The position numbers and the translations under genes are program-made. This document shows, piece after piece, positions 1 through 9,376 of a stretch of DNA of 64,000 bases. The DNA lies in contig JAVBLR010000015.1 in assembly GCA_031553395.1 (NCBI GenBank), forward strand, positions 62,001 through 126,000, in the 5' to 3' direction. Under the pieces are notes generated by a model, which saw nothing but the letters and a program-made list of their open reading frames with translations, was not told where the DNA came from and made no database searches. Origin of the DNA: WRGA01 sp031553395 (GTDB lineage: Bacteria > Bacteroidota > Bacteroidia > Bacteroidales > WRGA01). The stretch's first letter is position 1. Every line of letters begins with the position of its first letter.

Positions 1-37
1 TGCTAATATAATGTCTAATATGCCAATATGTCAATGA
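1..37. repeat. Quasi-repeat of words like GCTAATAT / AATATG
   Basis: The window opens with short imperfect words (GCTAATATAATG, TCTAATATGCC, AATATGTCAATG) resembling one arm of the quasi-palindromic intergenic repeats found at many other places here. The other arm, if any, lies outside the window. Confidence 0.4.
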
Positions 38-64
38 AAAGCGTATACATTACCTGTTAGCACA

Positions 65-1513
65 TTATTTCTTTTTATACCTTCCCAACACCATTTCTTT
101 TGTATCCTGATAAACTTTCGAACCTAATTTCTCATTTACAAGAATGTAGAACAATGCTCCGGTTATTATTTGTACTATTAGAAGGAAGTAATTATTATTG
201 ATAAGAAAAGTCCAAGAATAAACCAACACTGCCATTATCAAAGAAACTACCAAATAAGGGAAAATATCTTTCAGTTGCATCCAAATCGAATAATTTGTTT
301 TCCTTCCGGAAACACAAGCTCCGATAACAAAACAAAGAAATCGAACTACGATCAATGTGTAAAGCATTATTACAATTCCATGTGAGATGGAAAAAAACAA
401 TGAAATTGCCAATAATACCATTTTTACAATTTCTAAATAAAGAACGGTTCGAGAATTTCCTTTTATGTTTAAAAAAGTATTATTCAAATTGGAGAAATTC
501 GTAAAAATATTCGCAATACAAATCAATTGAAAAAAAGGTATCATACCTTCCCATCTACTTCCTAATAATATAAGAAATAATGGTTTGGCTACACAAATAA
601 TCCCCAGCATTACAGGAAGAAACATAAAGCTTAACGAACGCATGCTTTTCTGACAAGCCCGCGTTAATCTATCTTTATCATCTTGTATCTTTGAAAATAC
701 TGTAAGAGACATATTTTGTATCGGTCCCGACAAAATGCCATTGGGAATATCTGCAAATTTATTTCCTTGTGTATAATATCCCATTTGTTCTTTGGGAAAA
801 TTCCGTCCGATAAACATGGAATACAGATTAAGGAATATACCATTCAATAGACTTGTTATTAGCAAATTAACAGAAAAAACAAAAAACTTTTCTAACCGTT
901 TAAGACTAAATTTGAAAGATAAATGCCATGTACGAGTAAACCATAATATGGCTGTCCTGAAGAATGCATAACCAACCGATTGTGAGGCCAAAGCCCAAAC
1001 TCCTTTTCCTGCAAATGCCATTATTAAAGCCAACGTTCCCGACAAAATCATGGAAGAAAGATTTATCCGTGCCAATTTCTTGAAATGTACATGGCGGGAT
1101 AAAACAGCATTCTGAACAAGTCCGAATGCATTTATCGGAATAGCCAAAAACATAACTCTCGACAAAAGAATTAAATCCGGTTGATTATAAAAATCGGCAA
1201 TAAGTGGTGCTGATAAAAAAAGGAGAATATATACAATGCTCGATATAAATATATTAAACACAAAAACCGAAGAATAATCTATATCGTCAACCTCTTTTTC
1301 CCTTATAAGTGCAACTGTAAAACCACTATCGGTTATGATGGTAGATATGGTAATGAAAATACCGAGCATTCCAATTAATGCATAATCACCAACATCCAGG
1401 ATTCGGGCAAGAATAATTCCGGTAATCAAAAAAATGAATTGTTGCCCAAACCGTTCAATGATATTCCACACAGTAGCATTGGCTGCTTTATGCTTGAGGT
1501 TGTTATCTTCCAT
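65..1513 (-). CDS. Wzx-type polysaccharide flippase (MOP superfamily)
   Basis: This 482-residue, almost entirely hydrophobic protein has the 12-14 membrane-helix pattern of MOP-superfamily lipopolysaccharide/O-antigen flippases. The N-terminal part around residues 10-75 (WNIIERFGQQ, then ILARILDVGDYALIGM) is typical of the Wzx/TuaB branch. It probably moves undecaprenyl-linked glycan repeat units across the inner membrane. It lies divergent from a surface-glycan operon containing a nonulosonic acid pathway, so that glycan is the likely cargo (inference). The start ATG at 1513 gives a full-length protein. A second flippase of the superfamily sits at 24132. Family is well supported, cargo is not. 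Confidence 0.88.
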   Translation of the reverse strand: MEDNNLKHKAANATVWNIIERFGQQFIFLITGIILARILDVGDYALIGMLGIFITISTIITDSGFTVALIREKEVDDIDYSSVFVFNIFISSIVYILLFLSAPLIADFYNQPDLILLSRVMFLAIPINAFGLVQNAVLSRHVHFKKLARINLSSMILSGTLALIMAFAGKGVWALASQSVGYAFFRTAILWFTRTWHLSFKFSLKRLEKFFVFSVNLLITSLLNGIFLNLYSMFIGRNFPKEQMGYYTQGNKFADIPNGILSGPIQNMSLTVFSKIQDDKDRLTRACQKSMRSLSFMFLPVMLGIICVAKPLFLILLGSRWEGMIPFFQLICIANIFTNFSNLNNTFLNIKGNSRTVLYLEIVKMVLLAISLFFSISHGIVIMLYTLIVVRFLCFVIGACVSGRKTNYSIWMQLKDIFPYLVVSLIMAVLVYSWTFLINNNYFLLIVQIITGALFYILVNEKLGSKVYQDTKEMVLGRYKKK

Positions 1514-1602
1514 GAATGAAATGCCTGCAAAAGATTATTTCACAAAGGTAATATTTTTGACGAAATGCGGGTATTAGCATTTTTTACCCTAATTCTTATT
1601 TA

Positions 1603-1641
1603 TCCGAATAAATTCGGAATGAAAAAATAATTGTAATTTTG
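1603..1641 (+). promoter_or_regulatory. Small palindrome followed by a TAATTTTG -7 promoter element
   Basis: TCCGAATAAATTCGGA at 1603-1618 is an inverted repeat, and TAATTTTG at 1634-1641 matches the Bacteroidota -7 consensus TAnnTTTG. No clear -33 TTTG is seen. It would drive the FkbM/GT2 genes with a leader of about 90 nt. Confidence 0.45.
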
Positions 1642-1735
1642 TCTCCAAACCAAGATCCAATCAAATTACAAAAAAGAGTTTTGAGTTTTCTGCTTCTTTG
1701 TTCTTTTAAAGTCAAAACTTACACCATTAATAAAA

Positions 1736-2644
1736 ATGCTAACACAACTATATCGAAAATATATACCACAATCCTTCCGGGATTATGTTTATAAAGCCAT
1801 TCTGTGGAATATTCTTAATTTTTCCAGAAACTTCAAGTTAAGTTTAAAGTGCAAAAGCATCCGAATGTTCGGTTTCCTTTTGCCGAAAACTGAAGAAAAC
1901 CGTCTTTATTCCTTTATGGGAAGGCATGGAATAACTTCGATACCACATGAATTTGCATTAAAATACAGGCATATGCAATTAGATATTCCTTATTATTTTG
2001 ATTCGGAGTGGAAATTGCCCTATGTTATGCACAATGAAAAAAGATTGTATTTTCCTTCAAAATATCCTCCGGACAGGGTAAAAGGTGTATATGCAAATCT
2101 TTTAACTGAGCAAGATAATGTTTCACCTCACCGGTATGTAAAATCGTATGACATATTGAACGAAAAAACAGTGCTGGATATCGGTGCTGCGGAAGGAATT
2201 TTTTCGTTGGAAGTAATTGATACTGTTTCTCATGTATATTTATTTGAATGTGAAGAGCATTGGGTTGAAGCCTTGGAGGCTACATTTGCTCCGTGGAAAA
2301 ATAAAATCGATATTATAAAAAAGTATGTAAGTGATATTGATGATGATAAGCATATCACAATTGATACATTTTTGAAAGATAAAAATATTGATAATCTTTT
2401 CCTAAAGATGGATATCGAAGGATTTGAACAGAAAGCTCTGCAAGGAGCTTCAACTCTTTTGAAAAATGGGATTAATCTGGATTGTTCCATCTGCACCTAC
2501 CACCGAAAAGAAGACTTTGAAATCATATATTCCATTCTGAAAAATGCTCAAATGGAATGTGAAACGACCGAAGGATATATGTTTTACAATAATGGTTTTC
2601 AGAAAGCGATGGTAAGAGGAAGTAAAGTAGTAAGAAGTAGTTAA
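1736..2644 (+). CDS. FkbM-family methyltransferase
   Basis: A 302-residue protein with a class I SAM-binding start at about residues 145-160 (TVLDIGAAEGIFSLEVI), followed by an acidic strand end (YLFECEEHW) and a catalytic-type block (LKMDIEGFEQKALQG near residue 225), as in FkbM-family methyltransferases. Such enzymes O-methylate sugars or polyketides; in this setting a surface glycan sugar is the likely substrate (inference). It heads the forward glycan cluster. Its last residues (GSKVVRSS) and stop are encoded inside a quasi-palindromic repeat, so the native C-terminus appears to have been replaced by repeat sequence. Confidence 0.85.
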   Translation: MLTQLYRKYIPQSFRDYVYKAILWNILNFSRNFKLSLKCKSIRMFGFLLPKTEENRLYSFMGRHGITSIPHEFALKYRHMQLDIPYYFDSEWKLPYVMHNEKRLYFPSKYPPDRVKGVYANLLTEQDNVSPHRYVKSYDILNEKTVLDIGAAEGIFSLEVIDTVSHVYLFECEEHWVEALEATFAPWKNKIDIIKKYVSDIDDDKHITIDTFLKDKNIDNLFLKMDIEGFEQKALQGASTLLKNGINLDCSICTYHRKEDFEIIYSILKNAQMECETTEGYMFYNNGFQKAMVRGSKVVRSS

Positions 2645-2690
2645 AGGTAATTGCAAATAACTACTTCTTACTACTATTTTACTTCCCCTA
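2616..2690. repeat. Quasi-palindromic intergenic repeat, word GAAGTAAAGTAGTAAG
   Basis: Left arm 2616-2642 and right arm about 2659-2690 are near reverse complements made of AAGTAG/GTAAAG words, with a short A/T loop. The left arm overlaps the end of the FkbM gene and provides its stop codon. Same architecture as the other word-repeat palindromes in the window, different word. Confidence 0.75.
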
Positions 2691-2713
2691 ACTACATAAT
2701 ACATTAATTTTCA

Positions 2714-3724
2714 ATGACTTATTTAGTTTCTATTATTATTCCTGTATATAATGTTGAAAAGGAATATCTGGTTGCTTGTATCGATTCTGTTATCAATCAG
2801 ACCTATTCTTTCATCGAAATCATTTTAGTGGATGATGGTAGCACAAATCCTTGGGTCTCTCCTACTCTACAGGAATTTAAAGAAAAAGACAGCCGGATAA
2901 AAATCATCCGAAAAGAAAATGAAGGCGTTGTTTATGCAAGACAACGTGGAATTGACGAATCATCGGGCAAATATATACTTTTCTTGGATTGTGATGATTT
3001 TATTACTCCGAATGCCATTGAACTATTGTACAAAAAAGCATTAGAAAATGATTCTCTTGTTGTAATTGGAGATCATTGGATGTTGTATGAAGGTGGAGAA
3101 AAAAAATGGATGAAACTATCCATGCCCGAAGGTAAGAATGCCTATTTAAAAGCACTGTTATGCAGTCGTTGTAACGGAACGGTTTGGGCAAAATTATTTA
3201 AAAGAGACGTTTTTCAAAGAATAAATATGTTGAGTATAACCAACGAAAAGAAAGACAACGATATTCAGTTCAACTATTTAATGGCAGCCAAATTAGATTC
3301 GGAAAAAATAATATGTTTGGGAGAACCTGTTTATTATTGGCTTCAACGGAAAAACTCGACAACTCAATCACAAATTAAAATATCAGACAATTCCGCATTT
3401 GATCAAATCAAATGGAAAAATGAATTTGTTAAAGATCATTTTGATATCAAAGAGATCGAAAATGAATTGGCGTTAAGTAATTTATCGACATGGGCACTTT
3501 TGTTATCATGGGGAATGAAATGCCCTGATAAATCCCTGAGAGATGAAATGTATCAAGTTTATTGGAAAAATAAATCTGCAAGAAATCAATTGAGCCGAAT
3601 GAAAAGAATAATTATTTTATCAGATAAGAATTTGTTCGTTTCATTCATTTATCGTCTGTACCAATCAACTGTTAAGCCTATGCTAAAACGGCATTTTTTA
3701 CGAATCTATATTAAAAACACGTGA
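2714..3724 (+). CDS. Family 2 glycosyltransferase
   Basis: A 336-residue GT-A fold enzyme. The N-terminus (SIIIPVYNVEKEYLVACIDS) and VDDGSTN near residue 40 bind the nucleotide sugar, and the DxD-type motif LDCDDFIT lies near residue 95. The GT2 domain covers roughly residues 1-220; the rest is a helical C-terminal region with no recognised domain. It probably adds one sugar of the surface glycan made by this cluster. Donor and acceptor cannot be read from sequence. It starts 24 nt after the right arm of the repeat that ends the FkbM gene. Confidence 0.9.
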   Translation: MTYLVSIIIPVYNVEKEYLVACIDSVINQTYSFIEIILVDDGSTNPWVSPTLQEFKEKDSRIKIIRKENEGVVYARQRGIDESSGKYILFLDCDDFITPNAIELLYKKALENDSLVVIGDHWMLYEGGEKKWMKLSMPEGKNAYLKALLCSRCNGTVWAKLFKRDVFQRINMLSITNEKKDNDIQFNYLMAAKLDSEKIICLGEPVYYWLQRKNSTTQSQIKISDNSAFDQIKWKNEFVKDHFDIKEIENELALSNLSTWALLLSWGMKCPDKSLRDEMYQVYWKNKSARNQLSRMKRIIILSDKNLFVSFIYRLYQSTVKPMLKRHFLRIYIKNT

Positions 3725-3762
3725 AAACAGTTGAATCTGAATGTTAAAAGCAAAATATATTG

Positions 3763-3770
3763 TAATTTTG
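3763..3770 (+). promoter_or_regulatory. Possible -7 element of an internal promoter for the nonulosonate operon
   Basis: TAATTTTG at 3763-3770 matches TAnnTTTG and lies 17 nt upstream of the preferred ATG of the LegB-like gene. No good -33 box is visible. It could give the following ten overlapping genes their own promoter. Confidence 0.4.
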
Positions 3771-3787
3771 AAGACAAAAGTTATACG

Positions 3788-4789
3788 ATGGAGTTAAAAG
3801 GAAAAAACGTTTTGGTTACAGGTGCCGATGGATTTATCGGTAGTCATTTGGTTGAACGTCTTTTGGAAGAAGGTTGCAATGTGAGGGCTTTTTGCTGTTA
3901 CAATTCATTTAATTCCTTGGGATGGATAGATTCATTCCCCAAACATTTATCAAAACAAATCGATATTTTTACAGGAGATATCAGAGATCCTAACGGTGTG
4001 CGTACATCTATGGAAAACATTCAGGTTGTTTTTCATTTGGCTGCATTAATTGCTATACCTTTTAGTTATCATTCTCCCGATTCATATATCGACACAAATA
4101 TAAAAGGAACCCTGAATATTGTTCAGGCCGCCCGGAATATTCCTTCCATTGAACGAGTTCTTGTAACATCTACTTCAGAAGTTTACGGCACAGCACAATA
4201 CATTCCGATTGACGAAAAACATCTTCGCCAACCGCAATCACCTTATTCGGCTTCAAAAATAGGAGCTGATTGTATTGCCGAGTCATTTTACCGGAGTTTT
4301 AATTTACCGGTAACAATCGTGCGTCCATTTAATACATACGGTCCGAGACAATCTGCACGAGCGATCATTCCAACAGTCATTACCCAATTATTATCCGGAA
4401 AAACAGAAATTCAATTAGGAGATTTAACTCCCACAAGGGACATGCTTTATGTAAAAGATACAGCTAACGGATTTGTCGAAATTGCAAAAAGTGATTCATT
4501 AATCGGGGAAGATTGTAATATTGCCACTCAATCCGAAATTAGTATCGGCACATTAGCACAAACCTTGATCGACATTATCAATCCAAAGGCAATTATTAAA
4601 CAAGACAACCAACGAATACGTCCGGCAAACAGTGAAGTTTTCCGTTTATATGGTTCTTGTGAGAAGATTAAAAAACATACAGCCTGGACACAACAATACG
4701 ATTTAAAAAAAGGGTTGGAAGAAACAGTAGCTTGGTTCAAAAGAGCCGAAAACTTAAATCAGTATAAAGTTGATATTTATAACATATAA
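3788..4789 (+). CDS. legB: NAD-dependent sugar-nucleotide 4,6-dehydratase (LegB-like)
   Basis: An extended short-chain dehydrogenase of 333 residues from the ATG at 3788. An upstream TTG at 3731 would add 19 residues, but it precedes the glycine motif and the likely promoter. The Rossmann motif is GADGFIGSHL and the catalytic pair is YSASK, with TSTSEVYG just before it. In legionaminic acid synthesis LegB converts a GDP- or UDP-GlcNAc to the 4-keto-6-deoxy sugar. The next gene is the matching aminotransferase, and legI, legG, a ptmE-like gene and legF follow, which supports this role over a plain 4-epimerase. The exact nucleotide substrate is inferred from the PtmE-like gene. Confidence 0.82.
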   Translation: MELKGKNVLVTGADGFIGSHLVERLLEEGCNVRAFCCYNSFNSLGWIDSFPKHLSKQIDIFTGDIRDPNGVRTSMENIQVVFHLAALIAIPFSYHSPDSYIDTNIKGTLNIVQAARNIPSIERVLVTSTSEVYGTAQYIPIDEKHLRQPQSPYSASKIGADCIAESFYRSFNLPVTIVRPFNTYGPRQSARAIIPTVITQLLSGKTEIQLGDLTPTRDMLYVKDTANGFVEIAKSDSLIGEDCNIATQSEISIGTLAQTLIDIINPKAIIKQDNQRIRPANSEVFRLYGSCEKIKKHTAWTQQYDLKKGLEETVAWFKRAENLNQYKVDIYNI

Positions 4790-4797
4790 AATGTTTC

Positions 4798-5949
4798 ATG
4801 ATTGATTTTAGTCACATTATACAATTTATAAGAGAAACATTTCATCAGGAAAAAGGAATTATCCCATTACATGCTCCATGTTTCATCGGAAATGAAAAGA
4901 AGTACCTGGATGATTGTATTGATTCAACGTATGTATCAAGTGTTGGAAAGTATGTCGACCGATTTGAGGAAATGATAGCCGATTACACCGGGGCAAAAAA
5001 AGCAGTGGCTTGTGTTAATGGAACTAATGCGCTTCATTTGGCTCTTTTGTTGGCTGGTGTTGAAAGAAATGACGAAGTTATTACGCAATCATTAACATTT
5101 ATAGCAACTGCCAATGCCATCAGTTATTGCGGTGCACATCCCATTTTTTTAGATGTAGATAAGGATACAATGGGACTTTCTCCGCAGAAGATGGAAAAAT
5201 GGCTTACTGAAAATACCGAAATCAAAAACGGAAAATGTTTTAATAAAACAACAGGACGTTATATTAAGGCGTGCGTTCCTATGCATACCTTCGGACATCC
5301 GGTACATTTAAATGAACTGATTGCTCTTTGCAAACAGTATAATATTTTGTTGATAGAAGATGCAGCCGAAAGTTTGGGTAGTTTTTATCATGGAAAACAT
5401 ACCGGCACATTCGGACAAATAGGAATCCTGAGTTTTAACGGAAATAAAACAATTACAACAGGCGGAGGAGGTATGTTGCTTTTTAATGATGAAACCTTAG
5501 CTGCAAAAGCAAAACACCTGACAACTCAGGCTAAAATTCTTCATAAATGGGAATTTGTTCATGATGAAATTGGTTATAATTACCGCATGCCGAATATAAA
5601 TGCAGCCTTAGGTTGCGCACAAATGGAACATTTGCCTGATTTTATTGCCCGGAAACGTGATTTAGCCAAATTATATGCCGACTTTTTCAAAAATTCGGAC
5701 ATTAATTATTTTATCGAACCAAAAGATTGCAAATCAAATTATTGGCTTAATACTATTATCTTTACAGATAAAACAAATAGAGATTCATTCTTGGAATACA
5801 GTAATAATAATGGAGTGGCAACACGTCCGATATGGCAATTAATGAATCGATTGACAATGTTCACTCATTGTCAATGTGGAGATTTAAGCAATGCCGAATG
5901 GTTTGAAGAACGTGTGGTTAATATTCCAAGTAGCGTGAGAAATGAATAA
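4798..5949 (+). CDS. legC: LegC-type PLP-dependent sugar aminotransferase
   Basis: A 383-residue DegT/DnrJ/EryC1 family enzyme. The PLP lysine is in FNGNKTITTGGGG near residue 220, the phosphate-binding region is CVNGTNALHLALLLAG near residue 75, and the PLP-ring aspartate is in LLIEDAAESLG. It should transfer an amino group from glutamate to C4 of the keto sugar made by the preceding dehydratase. The gene begins 8 nt after legB and its end overlaps the ATP-grasp gene by 8 nt, so they are co-translated. Confidence 0.85.
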   Translation: MIDFSHIIQFIRETFHQEKGIIPLHAPCFIGNEKKYLDDCIDSTYVSSVGKYVDRFEEMIADYTGAKKAVACVNGTNALHLALLLAGVERNDEVITQSLTFIATANAISYCGAHPIFLDVDKDTMGLSPQKMEKWLTENTEIKNGKCFNKTTGRYIKACVPMHTFGHPVHLNELIALCKQYNILLIEDAAESLGSFYHGKHTGTFGQIGILSFNGNKTITTGGGGMLLFNDETLAAKAKHLTTQAKILHKWEFVHDEIGYNYRMPNINAALGCAQMEHLPDFIARKRDLAKLYADFFKNSDINYFIEPKDCKSNYWLNTIIFTDKTNRDSFLEYSNNNGVATRPIWQLMNRLTMFTHCQCGDLSNAEWFEERVVNIPSSVRNE

Positions 5950-6910
5950 AGAGTTAAATATACTTTTCCTCGGAGGAGCTAAAAGGGTTTCTTTGGCAGA
6001 ATGTTTCATTCGTTCTGGGAAAGCTAAAAATATTCAGGTAAATATTTTTAGCTATGAATTGACTTCTTATGTACCAATTAGCTCAGTTGGAACTGTGATT
6101 GTCGGATTGAGATGGAAAGATTCCGAGATATACAATCATCTATCCGAAACAATCAAAAAACATAATATCCATATTGTTTTACCATTTGTAGACCCGGCCA
6201 TTTCAATTGTTTGCAAATTGAAGTCTATGTTACCGGATGTTTTTATTCCGTGTAGCAATGAAACTATTTGCAACATCATGTTTAATAAAAAATCGGCAGC
6301 CGAATGGTTTTTCAATGCAGGGTTTCTTGTTCCTAAAGATTATTCGCAAGCATCAACGATCAATCAGTATCCGGTAATTCTTAAGCCAAAAGAAGGTTCG
6401 GCATCCAAGGGAATAACCATTCTTTATGATGCTCAAATGATGTTGGATTTCGGAAACCGTTATGATGTGGATGATTACCTGATTCAACAATATATTTGTC
6501 CGGTTACCGAATACACGGTAGATTGCTATGTTTCACAACAAGGTAAAATTATTTCAGTCGTTCCCCGTGTAAGATTGGAAGTAGCAGGAGGAGAAGTTGT
6601 TAATACCAGAACTGAAAAAAATCAAGCAATAATTCAATTATCTGAAAAAATATTGAATAAAGGTCAGTTTAAAGGACCAATTACAATTCAGTTTTTAAAA
6701 GATAATGATACTGGCAAATTCTATGTTATGGAAATAAATCCTCGTTTCGGAGGAGGTGTAGTTGCCGGCATATTGGCTGGCGCCGATACTACGTCAAGCA
6801 TTATTGACGAATGGATGGGAATTGAACCAAATGTACTTTCCGATTGGAAGGACAATATATTAATCACACGATATTTTAAAGAAGTTGTTTTTCAATGCAA
6901 TTTATCATAG
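5942..6910 (+). CDS. ATP-grasp carboxylate-amine ligase in the nonulosonate operon
   Basis: A 322-residue ATP-grasp protein with a pre-ATP-grasp N-terminal domain (LFLGGAKRVSLAE, resembling CarB/PylC-type openings), a central ATP-binding segment (PVILKPKEGSASKGI near residue 145) and a C-terminal metal-binding block (VMEINPRFGGG near residue 265). ATP-grasp ligases join a carboxylate to an amine through an acyl phosphate. It lies between the aminotransferase and the synthase, where a LegH N-acetyltransferase is usually found. I infer that it may acylate the new 4-amino group, perhaps with an amino acid. It overlaps both neighbours (8 and 16 nt). Family confident, substrate unknown. Confidence 0.8.
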   Translation: MNKELNILFLGGAKRVSLAECFIRSGKAKNIQVNIFSYELTSYVPISSVGTVIVGLRWKDSEIYNHLSETIKKHNIHIVLPFVDPAISIVCKLKSMLPDVFIPCSNETICNIMFNKKSAAEWFFNAGFLVPKDYSQASTINQYPVILKPKEGSASKGITILYDAQMMLDFGNRYDVDDYLIQQYICPVTEYTVDCYVSQQGKIISVVPRVRLEVAGGEVVNTRTEKNQAIIQLSEKILNKGQFKGPITIQFLKDNDTGKFYVMEINPRFGGGVVAGILAGADTTSSIIDEWMGIEPNVLSDWKDNILITRYFKEVVFQCNLS

Positions 6911-7206
6911 ATTTAGATGGTACGATTTGTACCGAAGAAAAAACGTATAGCCGCAGTTTGGCTAAACCAAAAAAAGGAGCTGTAGAATCGGTTAATTCGT
7001 TATACAATGAAGGGCATACCGTAATTATTTATACGGCACGCACATGGATGGAATACGAAATGACTGTCGCTTGGCTGGCAAATCATGGGGTCAAATATCA
7101 TCAATTGATGATGGGAAAACCTATCGGTGATTATTGGATTGACGACCGGGCATTGAATTTTCAAAATTGGGAAGATACAATGCGGCAAATAAAAGAGAAA
7201 AAGTAA
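6895..7206 (+). CDS. Small capless HAD-type phosphatase (capsule biosynthesis type)
   Basis: Only 103 residues. HAD motif I is IIDLDGTIC at the N-terminus, motif II is IYTARTW near residue 43, and the motif III/IV region is KPIGDYWIDDRA near residue 82. No cap domain fits in this length, as in the small capsule-locus phosphatases of the EcbF/BcbF kind. It overlaps the ATP-grasp gene by 16 nt and is followed by legI. It may remove phosphate from a sugar phosphate such as the product of the NeuB-type synthase, or supply a dephosphorylated precursor (inference). Confidence 0.78.
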   Translation: MQFIIDLDGTICTEEKTYSRSLAKPKKGAVESVNSLYNEGHTVIIYTARTWMEYEMTVAWLANHGVKYHQLMMGKPIGDYWIDDRALNFQNWEDTMRQIKEKK

Positions 7207-7217
7207 AAAATGTACGT

Positions 7218-8219
7218 ATGAAAATAACAATAATAGCAGAAGCCGGCGTAAATCATAATGGAGATATTGAAATAGCCAAACAAATGATTTATGAAGCAAA
7301 AAATGCCGGTGCTGATTATATTAAGTTTCAAACAGCTGTTCCGGAATTGGTCATTTCCAGATATGCACCCAAAGCCGATTATCAGCTTTCTGTTACATCT
7401 GAATCCGAATCTCAATTGGAAATGTGTAAAGCAATTCACCTTCCGTTGAGTGATTATCCAATTTTAAAAGAATTATGTGATAAAGTAGGAATTCGTTTTC
7501 TATCAACACCTTTCGATTTAGTTTCGATCGACTTTTTGACCGGACTGAATATGGATTTTTTTAAAATACCTTCGGGAGAAATTACCAATTATCCTTATTT
7601 AAAGAAAATAGCAGGTATTGGGACTCCTGTTATTTTGTCTTCCGGAATGAGTTCCATGGATGAAATTAAACAGGCATTGGATGTGCTTACTTCCGGAAAA
7701 TTAAACTTCGATGATATTATTGTTTTACATTGTAATACCGAATATCCCACCCCAATGCAGGATGTCAACCTGAATGCCATGCTGACAATAAGAGATACAT
7801 TAGGTGTTAAAGTCGGTTATTCAGATCATACGTTGGGAATTGAAGTTCCGATTGCAGCAGCAGCTCTTGGAGCAATAGTGATTGAGAAGCATTTTACGTT
7901 GGATAAAACAATGAAAGGACCCGATCATCAAGCTTCGCTCAATCCGCAGGAATTAAAGGAAATGATTAAGGCAATCCGCAATATTGAAATGGCAATGGGG
8001 AATGGATTGAAAAGACCGTCTCCATCGGAAACAAAAAATATAAATATTGCACGGAAAAGTATTGTTGCTGCCTGCCGGATAGCAAAGGGCGAATTGTTTA
8101 CCGAACAAAATATAGCCGTAAAACGTCCCGGGGATGGTATTTCTTCTATGCATTGGAATAATGTTATCGGAAAGAAAGCCAAACGTGATTTCGGTGATGA
8201 TGAATTAATCGAATTATGA
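7218..8219 (+). CDS. legI: N,N'-diacetyllegionaminate synthase-type NeuB enzyme
   Basis: 333 residues from the ATG at 7218; an in-frame TTG at 7167 adds only residues overlapping the HAD gene. The NeuB TIM barrel starts with TIIAEAGVNHNGD and contains KFQTAVPELV, GYSDHT and IEKHFTLD. A C-terminal SAF (antifreeze-like) domain follows from about residue 275 (ARKSIVAACRIAKGE). The enzyme condenses a 6-carbon amino sugar with phosphoenolpyruvate to give a nine-carbon nonulosonic acid. Presence of legB, legC, legG and legF points to a legionaminic rather than neuraminic product. The stop overlaps the legG start (ATGA). Confidence 0.87.
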   Translation: MKITIIAEAGVNHNGDIEIAKQMIYEAKNAGADYIKFQTAVPELVISRYAPKADYQLSVTSESESQLEMCKAIHLPLSDYPILKELCDKVGIRFLSTPFDLVSIDFLTGLNMDFFKIPSGEITNYPYLKKIAGIGTPVILSSGMSSMDEIKQALDVLTSGKLNFDDIIVLHCNTEYPTPMQDVNLNAMLTIRDTLGVKVGYSDHTLGIEVPIAAAALGAIVIEKHFTLDKTMKGPDHQASLNPQELKEMIKAIRNIEMAMGNGLKRPSPSETKNINIARKSIVAACRIAKGELFTEQNIAVKRPGDGISSMHWNNVIGKKAKRDFGDDELIEL

Positions 8220-9376
8220 AGAAAATCTGCGTTGTAACAGGAAGCCGTGCCGAATACGGATTAATGAGCCGCATGATGCAGCTTATTGATGAAGACAATG
8301 ATTTGCAACTGCAGATTATTGCTACAAATATGCACCTTTCTCCCGAATTTGGACTTACTTACAAAGAAATAGAAGATGACGGATTTACGATAGACAAAAA
8401 AGTCCACATGTTGCTGTCATCCGATACGGCCAATGCTACAGCTAAATCCGTTGGGTTGGGAACTATCGGGTTTGCTGATGCTTATGAAGATCTAAAGCCT
8501 GATTTAATTGTTGTATTAGGTGACCGCTATGAAATTTTGGCGGCTGTTTCTGCTGCTTTATTTTATAAAATACCCGTAGTTCATCTTTACGGAGGCGAAA
8601 TAACCGAAGGTGCTTACGATGATGCTATTCGTCATGCAATTACTAAAATGTCGCATCTTCATTTCACTTCGACCGAAGAATACCGCCAACGCGTAATTCA
8701 AATGGGTGAAGCTCCTGATAAAGTATATTATGTAGGAGCATTGGGTTGCGACAATATACGGCAGATTCCGTTGATGGAAAAAAATGAGTTGGAACAATCT
8801 CTCGATTTTTCGGTGGATCGAAATACAGTATTGGTAACTTTCCATCCTGTAACAATGGAAACGAATACTGCCGAAAAACAAGTTGGAGAATTACTTTCGG
8901 CATTGGATGAGTTCAATGATTTGCGGATAATCTTTACTATGCCCAATTCTGATACGGACGGGCGTATCATTATAAAAATGATAGAAAATTATGTTGAAAA
9001 GAATCCTGACCGAACAAAATATTATATGTCTCTTGGAATGAAACGCTACTTGTCGACATTACAATATATTGGAGGTGTAATAGGAAATTCGTCGAGCGGT
9101 ATTGTTGAAGTTCCGTCTTTTCACATCCCTACCATTAATATTGGAGATAGGCAAAAAGGACGAATTGCGGCTTTAAGTGTATTGCATTGCATTCCTGAAA
9201 AAAAAGCTATTGAAGAAAATTTAATCCGCATTTTACAACCCGATTATTTATCGTCTTTGAAGAATGTACAAAATCCTTATGATAAGCCGGGAACTGCTTC
9301 CGAAATTGTTCGTATAATTAAACAACAGGAATTATCATCTGTTAAAAAATTCTACAATATACCATTTCATGTATAA
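8216..9376 (+). CDS. legG: Hydrolysing nucleotide-sugar 2-epimerase (LegG/NeuC type)
   Basis: A 386-residue protein of the UDP-GlcNAc 2-epimerase family in its hydrolysing form. Key blocks are VVTGSRAEYGLMSRM at the N-terminus, VVLGDRYEILA near residue 100, LYGGEITEGAYDDAIRHA near residue 123 and GNSSSGIVEVPSF near residue 300. It releases the nucleotide while inverting C2, giving the free sugar used by LegI. It overlaps legI by 4 nt and the next gene by 8 nt. Confidence 0.87.
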   Translation: MKKICVVTGSRAEYGLMSRMMQLIDEDNDLQLQIIATNMHLSPEFGLTYKEIEDDGFTIDKKVHMLLSSDTANATAKSVGLGTIGFADAYEDLKPDLIVVLGDRYEILAAVSAALFYKIPVVHLYGGEITEGAYDDAIRHAITKMSHLHFTSTEEYRQRVIQMGEAPDKVYYVGALGCDNIRQIPLMEKNELEQSLDFSVDRNTVLVTFHPVTMETNTAEKQVGELLSALDEFNDLRIIFTMPNSDTDGRIIIKMIENYVEKNPDRTKYYMSLGMKRYLSTLQYIGGVIGNSSSGIVEVPSFHIPTINIGDRQKGRIAALSVLHCIPEKKAIEENLIRILQPDYLSSLKNVQNPYDKPGTASEIVRIIKQQELSSVKKFYNIPFHV

